From NCBI GenBank assembly GCA_030704615.1, contig CM060733.1:45448001-45512000 (forward strand): 64,000 nucleotides of DNA, in the 5' to 3' direction. The number at the start of each line of letters is the position of its first letter. The stretch's first letter is position 1. This stretch comes from Takakia lepidozioides (Eukaryota > Streptophyta > Takakiopsida > Takakiales > Takakiaceae). Position numbers and translations under genes: made by a program. Of the stretch, positions 45,930-56,239 are shown one piece after another. The notes beneath the pieces are model-generated. The model was given only the letters and a program-made list of their open reading frames with translations, was not told the DNA's origin and searched no databases.

Positions 45930-46400
45930 TTGGCTTTGGTGTACCAGAGAACTCTGCAACCTTTGGCGTTCCTTCTTTCCCAGGCCCTTGTGCCGACCTT
46001 CTCCAATGTGTCCTTGTCTCTCTCACCATCTGCTGCCTCGGCAAGCTCGCAGTGGAGACCTGCTTGCGGGCTGTTTTCTGGATTTAGAGTGGGTTTGAAG
46101 TATAGAAAAGAACTTGGAGATTACAGTGGGCAGGTCGCAGCCGGTGCGTCCTTGACGTGGAAGGCCACAACGGAGAGGAATGTGGTAGCCAGGGCTGCTG
46201 GAGATGCCCCAGAGTCAGAGGTCGAGATTGTTCCTGAGGTCACCATCCCAGCCATAGTTTCCCTCAAGTCAAAAGCATAATTGTTAAAGAAGAAGGCTAA
46301 ACGATTGGAGCTTCGAAGGAAGAGGCTGGTGCGCAAGCGCAAGTTAAGGAAGAAAGGCCAATGGCCTCCTTCCAAAATGGCCAAAATCAAGAATGTATAG
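45930..46400 (+). other. Uncharacterised ORF with basic tail
   Basis: A 116-aa frame ends VTIPAIVSLKSKA and then a stop. The same frame goes on as a strongly basic stretch (KKKAKRLELRRKRLVRKRK) to about 46398. I know no relative. It could be the end of a lost Gag-like gene. Confidence 0.2.
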
Positions 46401-47030
46401 GGCCTCAGGAGGGTTCAAGGATAAGAAGAAAAGAAAGTTATCACGTCTGCGGGAGGTCCAACAGGTCCAAGGAGCACACGTACAACACCACAGTAGAACC
46501 ACAGACATCAAAAAAAAAGCAGCTCAATTCTCAAACTTCACACACAACAGGTGTCGCAATCAACGGCCAAGCTCTTGTATGCTCTGCTCTGCTCCTGTTG
46601 TGCTGAATGTTGGTGAAGTGAAGCTGTGGTTTCGATGTGGCAGATGTGTTGTGCAAGTCCAGCAACCATCCACGAATCGTTCGATTGCAGGCCGCCTGTC
46701 CATAAGCCATGAGGGTGTTGCGCAGTGCATCTCTTGATCTGCTCTTGAAATCGCCCCCACCTGGACGAACTACCTGGATGTGTTGGGAACTCGTAGGTGA
46801 CTTGGGAGCAGTTATAATGACAAAAGCGTTTTGGTGTTAAAAAAAAAAAACAAAGCCTTTTTGATCTAATTTAAATGTTTAAAGAGCCTGGTTGGTCATA
46901 TCTTTGTCAAATGAGCTCCGTTTGACTCAGTTTTTGAGGGGATAGTTGCAGAAAGGGGAAATCTACCTATCTAGACCTGGTTTCTGTTTTTGGGACTCTG
47001 CTAAAAATCTATGGAATTTTTAGAGTGTGA

Positions 47031-47432
47031 GTGTGCCATGAAAGATCCACAATCCTGTCTCTAGAACCTGTGCTGGTCTATATTAGAGACAAATCTGTGG
47101 ATGTACTCCTTGTATGGCTGGGGGAAATGAGGACGTCGTTGGAGGGCAGGTCTCTTCTCTTAGCCTGTGTACCAAAGGGGACAAGATTTATGTTTCCCAA
47201 GGAACTCAGACTGACGATACCTCCAGTCATGACAATCCAATCGGAGGGTCTGGTAAGTATAGGAATGAAGGAATACCAGGGCGAAATTGACGATGAGGTA
47301 GTCGGCAGTGTATCAAACAATTTCGTGTTTTCACGGGTCTACGTCCCCTCTCAATCTGGGTCATACATACTACAGTTTTGGCTACCAGGCTACAGTAAGG
47401 TTATCTTCCTAGTCAAAGAGGGTTCGAGGTGA
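47031..47432 (+). other. Uncharacterised 133-aa ORF
   Basis: An uninterrupted frame with a mixed, protein-like composition (for example LVYIRDKSVDVLLVWLGEM and YILQFWLPGYSKVIFLV). No known domain recognised. It stands between Gag-like material and LTR-like copy 2 and could be a retroelement remnant. Confidence 0.25.
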
Positions 47433-47777
47433 ACCCTTGCTCGAGGTGATGCCAAAAGCGGCATCATGAGCGGTCGTAAGCAATGTTGTTGCAGTAAGGC
47501 GATTCAATCCTCAGGGAGGATCGTTCCTTGGCCTTGAAGTAGGCCAAGAAGATTGCACTGGGAGGAGCTTGAGAGACTCCACCCTTGGCCGGGACTTGGA
47601 GGAAGTTGACCGAACTAGCTAGTGGAGAGTAGAGTCAAGTGTGGGGTTTGGTTCTTTGCCTGGGACTCCATGGTACGGAAACAAACTCCTTGATGTGGGA
47701 CGCCACAACTTGGATGTTTGTTTCTACAAAATGGACAAGTCGATGAGGACAACGACTCCCTATTCGTAGGGGTGTGT

Positions 47778-48495
47778 ATCGCGGCCCTTTGCCTTGAGGG
47801 CAGGGGGTCAGGACACAAGAGGGGTTGCCCCTGTGGTGGGGGAAGTGGCAGCAATACAGAGGGCTGAAGCACCCTTGAGTGCCCAAGGCACTCAAGGAGG
47901 CGGAGGCGCTCACTAGGTGGAGCCCCGCACACCGGGTTGCAGTGGGGGCGGCTCCACAAGGGGTGGTGGTAGCTTAGCGGGACTTAGTGGGGGTGGCATA
48001 GGACTCACCTTGGGGCGGAGACCTCGTGGTGGGAGTCGTGGGGAGTCTTGGGACTCATCACAGCCCAATGGGGCCGTAGTGGGTGGTCCAAGACTCATCA
48101 CGACTCATCACCGGGAGTCGAGGGTCTTCGTGGTGGTTCGCCATAAAATGGCATGGTTGTTTGTGAAACCCCTGCGGACAGTCACAGAAGTATATATAGG
48201 GAGTAGTAACCCCGAGAACGGTGCACGCCCGTTGGTGACCAAAAACTAGTGAGTAAGCGAGCGAGCCGGAAGGCGACCAAGGAGTGGGGAGCTATTCCGG
48301 ACTGCCATCTGCCAAAGGGAATTTCCACTAGGCCCAAATTGGTGGAGGGTCTAGTGGGAGAGAAAAGGGGGACCATTATGTCCCGGTGAGCAGCCAAAGC
48401 TCCAAGTTGGCCCGACAGCCAGGTTGGGAGTTAGGCCCGCGCATCAAAGTGAGTAATTATGACTTGAAGGGGAGCTTACCGAAGTGAGGTGCGCG
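47778..48495 (-). repeat. LTR-like repeat, copy 2 (inverse orientation)
   Basis: Inverse copy of the segment at 4677-5402, with the TATA box at 48191-48198 and the hairpin at 47873-47897 both kept. Outside these limits the two copies diverge at once. The opposite orientation and the 43-kb distance argue for two independent insertions rather than the two LTRs of one element. Confidence 0.6.
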
Positions 48496-48499
48496 ACAA

Positions 48500-49740
48500 C
48501 AACACCCCCCACTGCGAACACTTGGATTTACATTAGCTCACATCCCGACAAAAGCTGAATACTTTGACCTGGTGCTGCCATTGGCTGCCCCCCTACCGGC
48601 TGACCCAGTTTATTTGGCCGTCTGCCACCCTCTCCAATCAAATAGCTCTCATCTCTCCTCTCTCATACGTCTGTAGTACCCCCATTGCCACATTTGCTGG
48701 CCGAGCAGAGCTAACTTCTGGCAACACCTGCTGCCCCCTAGACAAGATGCTTCTGTCTCCACGGACTCTGACCCCTGTCACTTCCCCTCAAGAACCCCAT
48801 CAGAATCATCTTGGTTACTGGACTTCCCTAGCTAGCATGCCCTCTTCTTCATCTAATTCAGAGCTTAATTTTATTATACGTCTTGATGCTGCCAGAACTC
48901 TAGCCTATGTCTTATGGCTTCCGAGTTATCCAACACTATACTCCCACTGCCCATACTCACTTGTGTTCCTCACAATTTCATCTCGTCATCCACTACTTAT
49001 ACTCCAATCCCCACAACTTGGCACCCACTCTACCCTGATCTCCTACGCTTCAACACACTCACACAACACCATGTTCGCACTAACTAGTTTAAACAGATGG
49101 CCCACCCCACTCACATATACAATTCTATATCTCCCCGCCATACGGTCAATGCCCCCTCTTGCTCAATTTCCCATCTTCACACCCACCCCCACAATCAGCT
49201 CAGACCATAACATACCCCACACCTTGTTATCATATATTTGCACCCACGCACACCCTCACTGCCTATAGCAATACGCTACAGAATATATAAATATCCACGA
49301 ATATACCACACTCTCCTATCATGTCAATCCACTACTTTCCCCCACACAATGGGATCTATCACCCATGCACATACCTGTCACCCAACTTATCCCACCAACC
49401 CATGCAACCCTTTGCATAGTAATTTACCAGTGCAAGGGCTACACCGGGCCTACTCTCACACCAAGCACAATATCCACTACTCCAAATCATCCCGCCATCT
49501 AGCAACCCCCCCTTCTTGCTACATCACCTCCCACCTGCCATCCACTCTTTTATCATCCCCCTACTTTCCCCAAGTTCCATCCAAGTCACCACCTAAGCCA
49601 CCCAACCAAAGCTGCAATATTAAACACCCCATGCAATCAGCCTGCCCCTTCCCTCCTTGCGACTCCTCTAATTGCACCACTTCCAGTATGTACCCATTAA
49701 TCAGCCGTCCCTCCACATTATGCTGCCCTGTAAAGAGGTA
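48500..49740. other. Pyrimidine-rich region without genes
   Basis: The plus strand is strongly enriched in C and T (many CCCAC, CACACC and CATCTC words) for over 1 kb, which leaves long plus frames open. I see no domain in them. The bias itself is the notable feature. Confidence 0.5.
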
Positions 49741-51239
49741 GGTAGTTTATCATTACCTGAAGCTCAAGAGGAAGCTCCTGTACATGCAAACCCGTTTGGC
49801 TTCGTCTTCTTACAAGCATCAAGTTCAAAAAGTGTCTCTTCCCTACCTGGATTCCATCATCAAAGGTTTGTTGTGACCACTCTTCCTTTAATCGCTTCTT
49901 CACAACACGATCTATATCAACTAATTCTGCCAATGTTGCCGCTTCTCTCATCGTGGCTTGGTGATCATCCAGGAAATTTGCATGTAAAGCAAAGAGCATC
50001 CCTTCTGGACCTCACAATGGCCCTCTTGACTTTGAGACTGCAGCTCTGATAGCATCAACTACATTGACAATATCTATGGGTTTAGGCATAACAGTGAGAA
50101 GGTACTGAATGGCTTCCCCTTGACAAAATGAAATAGACATGTCGAGGTACACAAAAGAAGCGTCATAGCAATTTTGTTCCAAAAAACATTGTACCACTGG
50201 AAACAACACATCCAAACGGGCTGCTTGGAACATTGGGAGCACTGTTACAGTAATACTCAAATTTTTGATTCCGCAGTCCACAAGCAAAAACTTCATTAGC
50301 TTCAAGGGCCACTCTGCCCTGCAGTTGGCGCACTCACCAGTTGCACCTACACCTTGGTGTAGGCAATCTGTGATTTGGAGCAAAGACCTCACATCCACAA
50401 TATTGCAGTTAGTGATCTCAAGGAGACGGCTACTAACCAGGTCTGCTGCTCCGTTTATGCAAACAACTGATATGATGTTCATAATGTCCTGAACAATAGT
50501 TTTAGAACATTGAGAGTCTCCAGTCTTGGAATCCAGGATCATATACCCAAATTGCTTCACCTTTGGACCCCACATAGAACCATTTGTAGGAAGCAATTTT
50601 TCTTGGGACTTGGTCAGTTTTGACAGAAAAGTTACACAAGTCATTAAGAGAATTCGGCCATAGAAGTCAGCGGTCATGTAATTGGAGCCCAATACAACAA
50701 GCCTCTCCAGATACGAGCATGAGCCCATTCCAGTATTCAATGATAGCTTCCCCACAAGCAACTTGCATGGCTCTCTGAAAATTCTTTGCACCAGCTTTAG
50801 CGAGGCATTCAATTGCATTTAATAGAAATCCCACCTCCTCAAGAGTGCTGCAACTCCAGATACGAGCAGCTTCCATGAGCAGGCACTTATCCAACCCTGC
50901 AGTGTCTGCCATGCGCACCACATGCTGTACAGTGTCTTTGCGGAGCCCAACCAATGCCCCAACAAAGGCAGCATCAAAAGGGACGGGCCGTGTTCGTAAC
51001 ATGATGGCATCCACAATGTGGCTGTGGCCGGACCATCCAACACACGTCATGGCACCAACCAGATTTGTGGCTCCGGCATCGATAATAATATGAAGAAGGT
51101 GCTTGTGGCCTCTACTGGCGGCCTGGAGCAAGGCACTATTAAGATCATCCTTAGAGACCCCATTCGCTTGTAAGAAAGTCTGTATGTACCGGTGCATGCT
51201 GTCTTGTGGTGCGTCTGCAACCAGTGGTGAATGATCCAT
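49718..51239 (-). pseudogene. Ankyrin-like repeat protein, frameshifted with internal stop
   Basis: From 51239 the minus strand reads MDHSPLVADAP, then repeats of the type LNSALLQAASRGHKHLLHII followed by DAGATNLVGAM and VDAIMLRT. These have the helix-turn-helix rhythm of ankyrin-like repeats (A-x-x-x-G-H-x-x-x-L-x-x-L-I-x-x-G-A). The frame changes between about 50690 and 50760. The second frame (50818-50012) continues with similar repeats and ends KSRGPL-stop; past this TGA (50012-50014) the same frame goes on as MLFALHANFLDDHQATM to 49718. No intron fits either break. A decayed single-exon gene is likeliest; indel errors are the alternative. Confidence 0.5.
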
Positions 51240-51643
51240 GAAACCAGCAGAACAAGGGCCCCACCCTGCTATTGCACTCTGCAGATATTGCCACCTGCAC
51301 GAGTGATACTTGATGCCAGGTCAGTCTAGCAGTGGCCTTGTCAGGCTGGTTGGAGAACAACATCCATTTGCGCATTTAGTGGTGTTTAAGTGCCTACTTT
51401 CACTGATGTATTGAAAGTTCCTCCAACAGTTGGGTTGGAGAAGGGTGACAAACCCTGGTGTCCAAATCTTAGACTTTGGAAAAACATCAATTCCTGAACT
51501 CCTGGAATCTTCCCAAAAGTGACGCTCAACGCTATAAAGCTTTGAGCTGAAAAGATGGTGAACGACCAGTGCCTCTCACAATTCCCGAACTCAATTTTGT
51601 TAAACCTCTCTAGATATATGTGCAATGTCACCTCTCCCAATTC

Positions 51644-52336
51644 CTTAACTCAATTTTGTTAAATCCAACAAGAGATATGCGTAATGCCACAGCTCTTACA
51701 CACTCTTGGACAATACTTTTTGGTCTTTAAATCCTCCATCTCATATTGCAATGTGCATGGCTTCAATCTCACTACTGTTGTCCATACTACTAAATGTTTG
51801 TAGACTTATAGAAGCTTCTTTTCCTTCTACTAAGTTCGTAGTATTAGACGGCTCCCCTTTTGAGTGTTCTATAGCTTCTTTCAACTTCTGGCAAGGAGCG
51901 CAACGCTGAGCCCTTGCTTTAGCCTTGGCTACTCTTAGTTGAGCCAATTCCTCAAAAGTATATGATCGGTTTTGATCATTACCTTTTCATCCTTAACTCA
52001 ATTTTGTTAAATCCAACAAGAGATATGCGTAATGCCACAGCTCTTACACACTCTTGGACAATACTTTTTGGTCTTTAAATCCTCCATCTCATATTGCAAT
52101 GTGCATGGCTTCAATCTCACTACTGTTGTCCATACTACTAAATGTTGGTACACTTATAGAAGCTTCTTTTCCTTCTACTAAGTTCGTAGTATTAGACGAC
52201 TCCCCTTTTGAGCGTTCTATAGCTTCTTTCAACTTCTGGCGAGAAGCACAACGCTGAGCCCTTGCTTTAGCCTTGGCTACTCTTAGTTGAGCCAATTCCT
52301 CAAAAGTATATGTTCGGTTTTGATCATTACCTTTTC
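51644..52336. repeat. 348-bp tandem duplication
   Basis: Two adjacent copies with a 348-bp offset (for example ATGGACAATACTTTT at 51706 and 52054) share over 95% of bases. Both start TTAACTCAATTTTGTTAAAT and end GATCATTACCTTTTCA. On the minus strand each copy encodes the same ~75-residue peptide with RVAKAKARAQRC and SSEIEAMHIAI. It lies directly inside the 5' end of a copia-type element. Confidence 0.9.
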
Positions 52337-52473
52337 ACGGCATCAGATTGAGACTATTCTTATTAATCTCGATATAACCCCGTTGCTATCTAACATTCTC
52401 TTTTAGGCAACTTCTTAAGTTGCTACTGATAGAACGTTACTTATAGCTGCAGGTCTTAGGATCTTCTTATTTT

Positions 52474-52485
52474 GCTCTGATACCA
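52474..52485 (-). promoter_or_regulatory. Ty1/copia primer-binding site
   Basis: On the minus strand TGGTATCAGAGC is the sequence complementary to the 3' end of plant initiator tRNA-Met, the usual primer-binding site of Ty1/copia elements. It fixes the element's orientation (internal region towards lower coordinates). Confidence 0.8.
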
Positions 52486-52492
52486 ACTATAA

Positions 52493-52860
52493 TGAAACTA
52501 CTCATATTATTCCATTAATACTAGAGACACAACTTTCAGGTCTTAAAAACATTTATAAAGAAGAAGACATTTTACATAAGTTATCAAGTCTTTGTCTATG
52601 TATATACTTGTTCTTCCTCTCTCTTTGATACTCCCTAGTCTAGAACTCATCTTCTAGATCCATTGTATCTCTTTGGCTCTTTCTCTTCTTCTTTGCTTAT
52701 AGCTCTCGAGTCTCACTTTCAACCTCGGTGTCTTCTTGTGGCCAACTAGATCTCTTGAGTCTCTTTCCGCTTCGCTTTACATCTGAACCCTATAAGTCAC
52801 ACGCCTTATTAAGGATATCTACAGTTACGTGTCTTTACATATCTAATAGGGGATGAACAC
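52493..52860 (-). mobile_element. Presumed 5' LTR of a copia element
   Basis: The ~367-bp block directly upstream of the primer-binding site ends TTTCA on the minus strand and could begin TGTTCATCCCC (near 52860). Its plus strand is TC-rich, with repeated CTCTTTCTCTTCTTC-like words. No matching 3' LTR was found in the window, so the element is truncated. The far boundary is approximate. Confidence 0.5.
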
Positions 52861-53282
52861 ATTCATTCTTGTGACAAAATATGGTGTAAAGAAGGATCAC
52901 AAGACGTACATGTACTGTCAATGTTTTTGACCAAGACATATGTGGTAGCCCTAGTCCGAAACTCTTGCAACAGTTGTTCATACTCGACATGAAATATGAC
53001 ATAGAAGCTCATCTACAACAAACCCAAAACCATGATATGATCAATACACGAATAAATTGAATATACAAACCATGAATATATAAAATAAAAGACTAAATGA
53101 GGAAACGAGAAATCTTATAATCTAAACATCATTTTGAGAGAGACCATCTACTACAGTAAATTCAAAACATTATTTTATTTGACCTTGGACACAAATGACA
53201 ACTATATCAATAGTGGTTGTTGTGAACAGTATATTCAGCCAAAAAATTCAAGACAGGTGAAGTTGCCCAACCAATGGTCAAT

Positions 53283-53376
53283 TATGACGTGACGTGGCGC
53301 AAACACGTCAGCGTCACATCGGACATCACGTCATGACGTCCGTCACGTCACATCTAAATCGACTTTACGTCGAATA
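53283..53376. promoter_or_regulatory. Second cluster of TGACG/ACGTCA motifs
   Basis: GACGTGACGTGG, ACACGTCAGCGTCAC, ATCACGTCATGACGTCC and GTCACGTCACATC crowd into 75 bp, then TTTACGTCGA. The motif set is that of the cluster at 14046-14123, so both may be parts of one repeat or bZIP-binding regions. Confidence 0.4.
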
Positions 53377-53399
53377 ATTTTTTTTTTATTGTTTTGTTT

Positions 53400-54000
53400 T
53401 CACGTGACCAAATTCACCCCATCGTCGAGGTGGCGGCCTAAGTGTACTACACACATGATAACCTTTTTTACTTTATTTTTTATTTAAAAAAATGAGCTGC
53501 CGGTTGATGGACAATCGCAGGACAACCTCCAGAAAACGGTGACCAATTTTTTTAATTAGTTTTAATTTATATTTTATTACAATCGCGATCCCCAAAGCAT
53601 AATTTGTTATAACAAATCGGGATCCTGATCATAATTTATAATTTATAATTTATTATTAAATGAATATCGGGACTGCTACAACAAGCGGTCCTAATTTTGT
53701 TTCAATTTATTAATATCGGAACTATAAGAGCAGACGCTTTTATTTGTTATTATATTTATTATTTTTCAAATTAATATCGGGATCGCTGAGCTGGTCGTCC
53801 TAATTTATAATTATCTTATTAATATTGGGATCATCAGCTTTGGTGATCCTGATATTTATTTAAATGATAATAAAAAAATAAAAAATATGACCGCCAATTC
53901 GAAATCGTTTTTTATCTTTGAGGCAATATGTGATCAAAAACTGAGAATTTGGCATGTCTTTTTTGGATTACCAGGTTCGAACAACCATATTAATGTCCTT
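53400..54000. other. AT-rich DNA with AATATCGGGA repeats
   Basis: A degenerate ~50-60-bp motif, AATATCGGGA(C/T)CGCT..GGTCCTAATTT, recurs five or six times between 53590 and 53870. No coding content. Confidence 0.55.
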
Positions 54001-54029
54001 GATAGATCACATGTAGTTCAACACCTTCC

Positions 54030-54650
54030 ATTATGATGGAGGAGCAATTCCATTTTTAGTCAATGATAATGAGTATCATCACTGCTACGTTCTTACGGAG
54101 GGGATCAATCCCAACTGGTCTTGCTTTGTCCAAAGTATACAAGAACCTCAAAATGAGAAACACAAATACTATGCAAAAATGCAAGAAGGAGTGAGGAAAG
54201 ATATTGAAAGGTGCTTTGGAGTTTTGCGATCCCGGTCTCCATTGTAAGCCATCATCGTGGACTATCGGACCAGAAAACTATTGGGATGGTGATGACAACT
54301 TGCATTATACTTCATAATATGATTATAGAGGATGAGAAGGGTGATGCCACATTGAACTATGATTATCTTTTTGAAGGCACGGCTGCCGAAGTTGAATCAT
54401 CAACAATGCACTTTTGAGGAATGGCGAGCAAACACCAGCAATGAGAACATGCACTTCAGACTAAGGAGAGACCTTGTAGAGCACCATTGGGCTCTAAGAG
54501 GCAATCATCACTATAAGCTTAGCATAGTTTACAAACCCTTTTATGCAAGGTGGGGTCAATCAGCTTGGCAGCTTGGTACATGTAGACATCAAAATTCTCT
54601 ACTTGCTATTTGGTTTATCTCGTTATTTTTCTTTTTGGATCAGCAATAAC
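54030..54650 (+). pseudogene. PIF/Harbinger-type transposase fragment
   Basis: Across two or three frames the plus strand gives FLVNDNEYHHCYVLTEGINP, NWSCFVQSIQEPQNEKHKYY, QEGVRKDIERCFGVLRSR, then IGMVMTTCIILHNMIIEDE and a tail TFEEWRANTSN. This matches the C-terminal half of plant Harbinger-derived transposases (the Y-x-L-x-x-G-x-x-P-x-W strand, the E-R-x-F-G-V-L helix with the last catalytic Glu, and C-I-I-L-H-N-M-I). Frameshifts near 54230 and 54390 and the missing N-terminal half make it a dead fragment. Confidence 0.8.
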
Positions 54651-54659
54651 AGGTATGTG

Positions 54660-56235
54660 TGGTTCCAATTATATATAGCATGCATGATTTGAACTCCTTT
54701 AGCCATTTCATTTAATTTTTATGCAATGTGGGGTCAATCTGCTTGGCAGCTTGGTATATGTAGACATTCAAAACTCTATGTTTACTATTTGGTTGATTGT
54801 ATCTCGTTGGGATCGGCAAGAGTGTAAGTAAAAATAGAGGTCATATTTCCATACCTGTACAACACATTAGTACTCCATCTATACTAGACTGCAGCGGAAG
54901 AGAAAGCCTGGTCTAAATAGATTATTTGACTTCTTGTTTTGAAGTAACATGCTAACTGTCTTTCTTAACTATCGTCCCAGGTAGGTGGTCGCATTCCTTT
55001 GATCCTCCTCTTCATCTTCTTCTGCCTTTGTATTTGGTATCATGCACCGCTCGCATATGACACTGCAGAGCTGCTTACTTCATACTTCAAGTGCGATCAT
55101 GCTTTGCTTCAATGCTAACAACTCGATCTTACATGGGTATGCAGGCAATCTGGTGGATGACTTGCCCTCTACTTCCCGTGATCAACCTCTATTTCTAATC
55201 TTCCCGGCATGTTAGCGGAATCGCTCAAGCTTCATTCTACGTGAATACAACTCGCATGCTGGATCCTATGCTCAATGATCCTTATCAGCCATTCTGATGC
55301 TAGCTATCGCCTCAATGTTAGTTGTTACATTCCTACTTCAAATCTAAAATGATTCACATGCCCCCACACTTCATCACAATGAACTCAGTCTTTACTTCAG
55401 AGCCGAAAACTAGAACAAAAAGAGAGAGATCACCATCCAGTCTCCACTACTCTTATACTTGGGCTGATCCCTAACTCCACCTTATCCCGCCGTCTTCTTC
55501 ACGTGATTATTTAATAGCAAGTCAACAATATTTAAGATCCTACAGCTTTTTGGACATCAAGTATGGTGGCCACCGGGTCTTATCCCCCTCTGTGCCACAG
55601 GCCCATCAACTTCTAAAAACATGCGATTCCCACGTGTTTTGTTTCTCAACCACTCTTTTAGCTGCATGCCACTTGCTAATATTTAATATAGCCACCCTGT
55701 TCCTAAATTACTGTTGTATCTCCTTTATTTCCGCGATTTCATCCCATCAATGATAACTTGATCTCACATTTCATCCCTTTGCCAACCCGTCATTCATCTA
55801 GTACTCAATCCATGTTTGAATGAAAAATTGGCGATTTCATCCGCTTCTCCTTAATGAAAAATCGCGACTTCATTACATCCTTGAGCCCCACAAACCCTAC
55901 GTGCTTTGTCTATTTCTTGCACGCCTTCCGTGTTTCCCTCATCACCTCATTTCGACCTACAGGTGTAAGTACTCCCTGGGGGGTGCACTCTTTATAAACT
56001 GTGTGTATCACGTGCGTTCGTCGCCTAATAAAAAAAAACCCTGTATACGGGTCCTTGGATAATTTATACCCCCTCTGTACATATTTTTTGAAGATTATAA
56101 AACCCCCTCCTGTAAATATACAAGAATTTACAATTTTTAAAAAGTACCCCCTTCTGTATGTATATTCTCATTTTCCATCATTAAAAATAACCCTCCAATA
56201 TGTATATGTATGTTTTTATATTATATCGAATTTAT
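54660..56235. other. Intergenic region
   Basis: No gene recognised. TGCAAGGTGGGGTCAATCAGCTTGGCAGC (54544-54572) has a near copy at 54723-54751, so the tail of the Harbinger fragment is partly duplicated here. Confidence 0.4.
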
Positions 56236-56239
56236 TCAT

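Noticed and set aside
48564-49741. 234-aa and 167-aa plus ORFs
   Set aside because: Pro/Thr/Ser/His-rich frames caused by strand-biased C+T composition; no domain and no splice support.
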